DNA of 8,708 nt, taken from the NCBI GenBank assembly GCA_938001995.1, contig CALLAV010000186.1, positions 1 through 8,708 on the forward strand, written 5' to 3'. Position numbers and translations under genes: made by a program. This DNA comes from an uncultured Amylibacter sp. GTDB lineage: Bacteria > Pseudomonadota > Alphaproteobacteria > Rhodobacterales > Rhodobacteraceae. Below the pieces are notes generated by a model that saw nothing but the letters and a program-made list of their open reading frames with translations, ran no database searches and was not told where the DNA came from. Position 1 is the stretch's first letter, and each line of letters begins with the position of its first letter. Of the stretch, positions 7,271-8,708 are shown in pieces.

Positions 7271-7298
7271 GTGAACCAAACTCAAGCGGTGAACCAAA
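7271..7298. repeat. 10-bp direct repeat, 18-bp period, upstream of ttcA
   Basis: GTGAACCAAA occurs at 7271-7280 and again at 7289-7298 (TTTGGTTCAC on the ttcA strand), exact in all ten positions with an 8-base spacer. It lies 20-48 bases ahead of the ttcA start in the divergent intergenic region. It could be a paired protein-binding site. I do not recognise the motif. Confidence 0.5.
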
Positions 7299-7330
7299 AC
7301 GGCTGCTCGCACGTAATACCCAATAGAAAC

Positions 7331-7346
7331 GCCCAAAAATATGGGC
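7331..7346. repeat. Short inverted repeat before the small ORF
   Basis: GCCCA-N6-TGGGC forms a perfect 5-bp stem with an A/T-only loop, ending 7 bases before the ribosome binding site of the candidate small gene. There is no T-run on either strand to make it a standard terminator. It may be an operator or a leader hairpin, or it may be chance. Confidence 0.35.
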
Positions 7347-7363
7347 AAGCGACGAGGTCTATC

Positions 7364-7450
7364 ATGGCAAAAGCAAAAAAAGGTCTACGAGTTTTGGTTA
7401 AACGGTTGCTGCGGTCTTATCGTAAGTCAGAAGAGCGGATGCTGCCCTAG
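7364..7450 (+). CDS. Candidate small basic protein, 28 residues
   Basis: ATG at 7364 opens a 28-codon frame ending in TAG at 7448-7450. A GAGG at 7354-7357 sits six bases ahead, a better ribosome binding site than several of the certain genes here possess. The peptide begins MAKAKKGLRVLVKRLLRSYR. It has ten Lys/Arg and two Glu (net about +8), no Cys, and hydrophobic residues spaced within the basic stretch, so residues 7-20 could form a basic amphipathic helix. Such peptides may bind RNA or membranes, but I do not recognise the family. It is the first frame on the plus strand of the divergent region, and the lipoprotein gene starts 84 bases later. It could be a genuine small protein, a leader peptide for the downstream gene, or a chance frame. 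Codon third positions are more A/T-rich than in neighbouring genes, which argues for caution. Confidence 0.4.
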   Translation: MAKAKKGLRVLVKRLLRSYRKSEERMLP

Positions 7451-7482
7451 CGGGTGCGTGTGCTTGTTGCGGTGAAATCGCG

Positions 7483-7515
7483 GCAGGGTCCCGGTTTTGG
7501 GAGGCCGGGGCCCGC
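7483..7515 (+). other. Strong GC-rich stem-loop between the small ORF and the lipoprotein gene
   Basis: Arms 7486-7494 (GGGTCCCGG) and 7505-7513 (CCGGGGCCC) pair over nine positions with a single G-T wobble. Two further G-C pairs (7483-7484 with 7514-7515) close outside a bulged A. The loop is ten bases. It is followed by TTAAATTTA and not a clean T-run, so it is at best a weak terminator. It ends nine bases before the lipoprotein ribosome binding site (AGGGG at 7524-7528) and could act as an attenuator, a transcript-stabilising structure or the tail of a small RNA. Confidence 0.55.
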
Positions 7516-7534
7516 TTAAATTTAGGGGATAAAA

Positions 7535-8059
7535 GTGCGTAGTTTATTGATCGGCCTTGTGCTGTTACTGGCCGCTTGCACAGGCAAGCCGTCGTTTAAG
7601 GATCCGAGCCTTGGGGGTCCGAAGCTGAACCTTGAAGAGTATTTCGACGGACGTGTCGTTGGGTATGGCCAGTTTCAAGACATATTTGGTACTGCGCGGC
7701 GTCGGTTCGAAGTGGACATACGGGGCGAATGGGACGGCCAAAAGCTACGGCTGACGGAGGACTTCGTCTACGCAGATAAAACCACTGAACGGCGTATTTG
7801 GACACTGACCAAGACGGGGGCGGACACTTGGACGGGGACGGCTGATGGTGTCTATGGCACAGCGTCTGGGATTGAGGAGGCGGATCGGTTCAACTGGAAA
7901 TACAAGATTGATTTGCCTGTACCTGACGGCACGCTCACGGTGAATTTTGATGACTGGATGTGGATGCTCGACGATCGCCGCGTGCTGAACCGTGCCTACA
8001 TGAAAAAAGCAGGGGTCGATATCGGCGAGGTTGTGATCTTTTTTGAAAAGAAACACTAG
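7535..8059 (+). CDS. DUF3833 family lipoprotein
   Basis: The 174-residue protein starts with GTG at 7535, preceded by AGGGG at 7524-7528. The N-terminus MRSLLIGLVLLLAACTGKPS is a lipoprotein signal peptide: a charged start, a hydrophobic core, then the lipobox LAAC with Cys15 as the lipidated residue. Thr16 follows it, so the inner-membrane-retaining Asp is absent and outer-membrane sorting is plausible. The mature part matches the DUF3833 pattern: an EYFDGRVVGYGQFQD opening, DGVYGTASGIEEADRFNWKYKIDLPV around 104-129, VNFDDWMW at 136-143, and a VIFFEKK end. The family has no established biochemical function and probably forms a small beta-rich domain. In some bacteria it sits near cyclopropane-fatty-acid genes, but none is present here. 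It is the only long gene on the plus strand and faces the creatinase gene convergently. Confidence 0.92.
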   Translation: MRSLLIGLVLLLAACTGKPSFKDPSLGGPKLNLEEYFDGRVVGYGQFQDIFGTARRRFEVDIRGEWDGQKLRLTEDFVYADKTTERRIWTLTKTGADTWTGTADGVYGTASGIEEADRFNWKYKIDLPVPDGTLTVNFDDWMWMLDDRRVLNRAYMKKAGVDIGEVVIFFEKKH

Positions 8060-8103
8060 TTTTTTAGAATTGCAGTTGAGTATTTTTTGAACAAAGAAAT
8101 AAG

Positions 8104-8134
8104 AACGCGCCCGCCAGTGACGGGCGCGTTTTTT
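8104..8134. terminator. Bidirectional Rho-independent terminator for the lipoprotein and creatinase genes
   Basis: AACGCGCCCG (8104-8113) pairs perfectly over ten bases with CGGGCGCGTT (8121-8130) around a 7-base loop. On the plus strand it leads into a run of six T (8129-8134). On the minus strand the stem is followed by a T-rich stretch (CTTATTTCTTTG). It lies between two convergent stop codons (8059 and 8138), so it probably stops transcription in both directions. Confidence 0.9.
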
Positions 8135-8135
8135 G

Positions 8136-8708
8136 TTAGGCAGAGACGATATTGTGCTCTGGTCCGTATGGGAATTTGGTGATGTTTTCGACGGAGTCTT
8201 CACCGATCACCAAAATGTCGTGCTCGCGGTAGCCGCCTGCACCTGCCATGGTGTCTGGTATCGTCAGCATCGGCTCCATAGAGACCACGTGGCCTGGCTC
8301 TAGCACAGTTTGGATGTCTTCGCGCAGTTCCAGACCTGCTTCGCGGCCGTAGTAGTGGGACAGAACTCCGAAGGAGTGGCCGTAGCCGAATGACCGGTAT
8401 TGCAACAGATCGCGAGAAGCGAAGAGTTCGTTGATTTCCGCGCAGATGCTGGCGCAGGTGACGCCGGGTTTGATCAGGCTGATGCCAAGCTCATGCGCAT
8501 CCACGTTGGCCTGCCAGATTTCCAAAGACCGCGCGTCTGGTTCGCCGATAAACAGGGTCCGTTCAAGAGCAGTGTAATAGGCGCTGATCATTGGGAAGGT
8601 GTTCAGGGACAGGATGTCACCTTTTTCCAGTTTGCGCGTGGTCACTGGGTTGTGAGCGCCATCAGTGTTGAGGCCAGATTGGAACCAAACCCAAGAGTCG
8701 CGGATTTC
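8136..8708 (-). CDS. Creatinase (creatine amidinohydrolase), C-terminal part
   Basis: Creatinase hydrolyses creatine to sarcosine and urea in the cytoplasm and has the pita-bread (M24) fold without the metal centre. The frame is open to the right edge and gives 190 residues, close to half of the roughly 400-residue enzyme. The first visible residues, EIRDSWVWFQSGLNTDGAHNP, match creatinase. Numbering from His19 of the fragment as His232 of the Pseudomonas putida enzyme, the same offset places Glu49 (ALERT) at Glu262, His111 (YGHS) at His324, Arg122 (GREAG) at Arg335, Glu145 (SMEP) at Glu358 and His163 (REHD) at His376. All are the residues expected for creatine binding or catalysis, from memory of the family. 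A GTG at 8645 is an internal Val codon and not the start. The stop is at 8136-8138, next to the terminator. Its upstream partners, such as sarcosine oxidase genes, lie outside the window if they exist. Confidence 0.93.
   Translation of the reverse strand, partial: EIRDSWVWFQSGLNTDGAHNPVTTRKLEKGDILSLNTFPMISAYYTALERTLFIGEPDARSLEIWQANVDAHELGISLIKPGVTCASICAEINELFASRDLLQYRSFGYGHSFGVLSHYYGREAGLELREDIQTVLEPGHVVSMEPMLTIPDTMAGAGGYREHDILVIGEDSVENITKFPYGPEHNIVSA

Noticed and set aside
7745..8203. 152-codon minus-strand frame across the end of the lipoprotein gene and the terminator
   Set aside because: It overlaps the DUF3833 gene, the terminator and the creatinase C-terminus, and has no family resemblance.
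8136..8645. A complete 169-residue protein starting at the GTG at 8645
   Set aside because: The frame is open beyond it to the window edge, and the upstream residues (FQSGLNTDGAHNP) are strongly creatinase-like, so this GTG is an internal valine codon.
1..8708. Defence island, toxin-antitoxin pair, phage, insertion sequence, CRISPR array or retron
   Set aside because: No transposase, integrase, nuclease, reverse transcriptase or repeat-spacer structure was seen on either strand. The long genes all belong to known non-defence families.

Overview
The window looks like chromosomal DNA from an alphaproteobacterium, most likely a Rhodobacteraceae (Roseobacter-group) species of moderate GC. This is inferred from protein style (YidC beginning MDEQNKNLILAT, a MOSC protein adjoining YihA, a DUF3833 lipoprotein, and a creatinase) and not from any marker search. 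Nearly all genes are recognisable families. I found no mobile element, CRISPR array, tRNA or rRNA.

Layout. Bases 1-7250 hold seven genes, all read leftward (minus strand). In order of transcription they are ttcA (tRNA 2-thiocytidine synthetase), oxyR (peroxide-sensing LysR regulator), yidC (membrane protein insertase), a MOSC-domain protein, yihA/engB (ribosome-assembly GTPase), a DAO-family FAD oxidoreductase, and an alpha/beta hydrolase whose reading frame runs off the left edge. Each gene is intact except the hydrolase, which is cut only by the window boundary. The yidC-MOSC-yihA block is tight, and the MOSC stop codon directly abuts the yihA start codon. The oxidoreductase probably has its own promoter, because a perfect 12-bp palindrome overlaps a good -10 box just upstream.

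Bases 7251-7534 form a divergent intergenic region between ttcA (leftward) and a DUF3833 lipoprotein gene (rightward). It contains a 10-bp direct repeat, a small inverted repeat, a candidate 28-codon gene for a very basic peptide with a good ribosome binding site, and a strong GC-rich hairpin. This is the least explained part of the window. The lipoprotein gene ends at a strong stem-loop terminator shared with the convergent leftward gene at the right edge. That gene is the C-terminal half of a creatinase carrying the residues expected for creatine hydrolysis.

Functionally the window mixes housekeeping functions (membrane insertion, ribosome assembly, tRNA thiolation), stress sensing (OxyR with both redox cysteines and a candidate autoregulatory site on its own start codon) and nitrogenous-compound catabolism (creatinase, DAO-type oxidase). 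I see no convincing evidence for a new multi-gene system. The best candidates for something undescribed are the small basic ORF with its downstream hairpin, and the short operator-like repeats.
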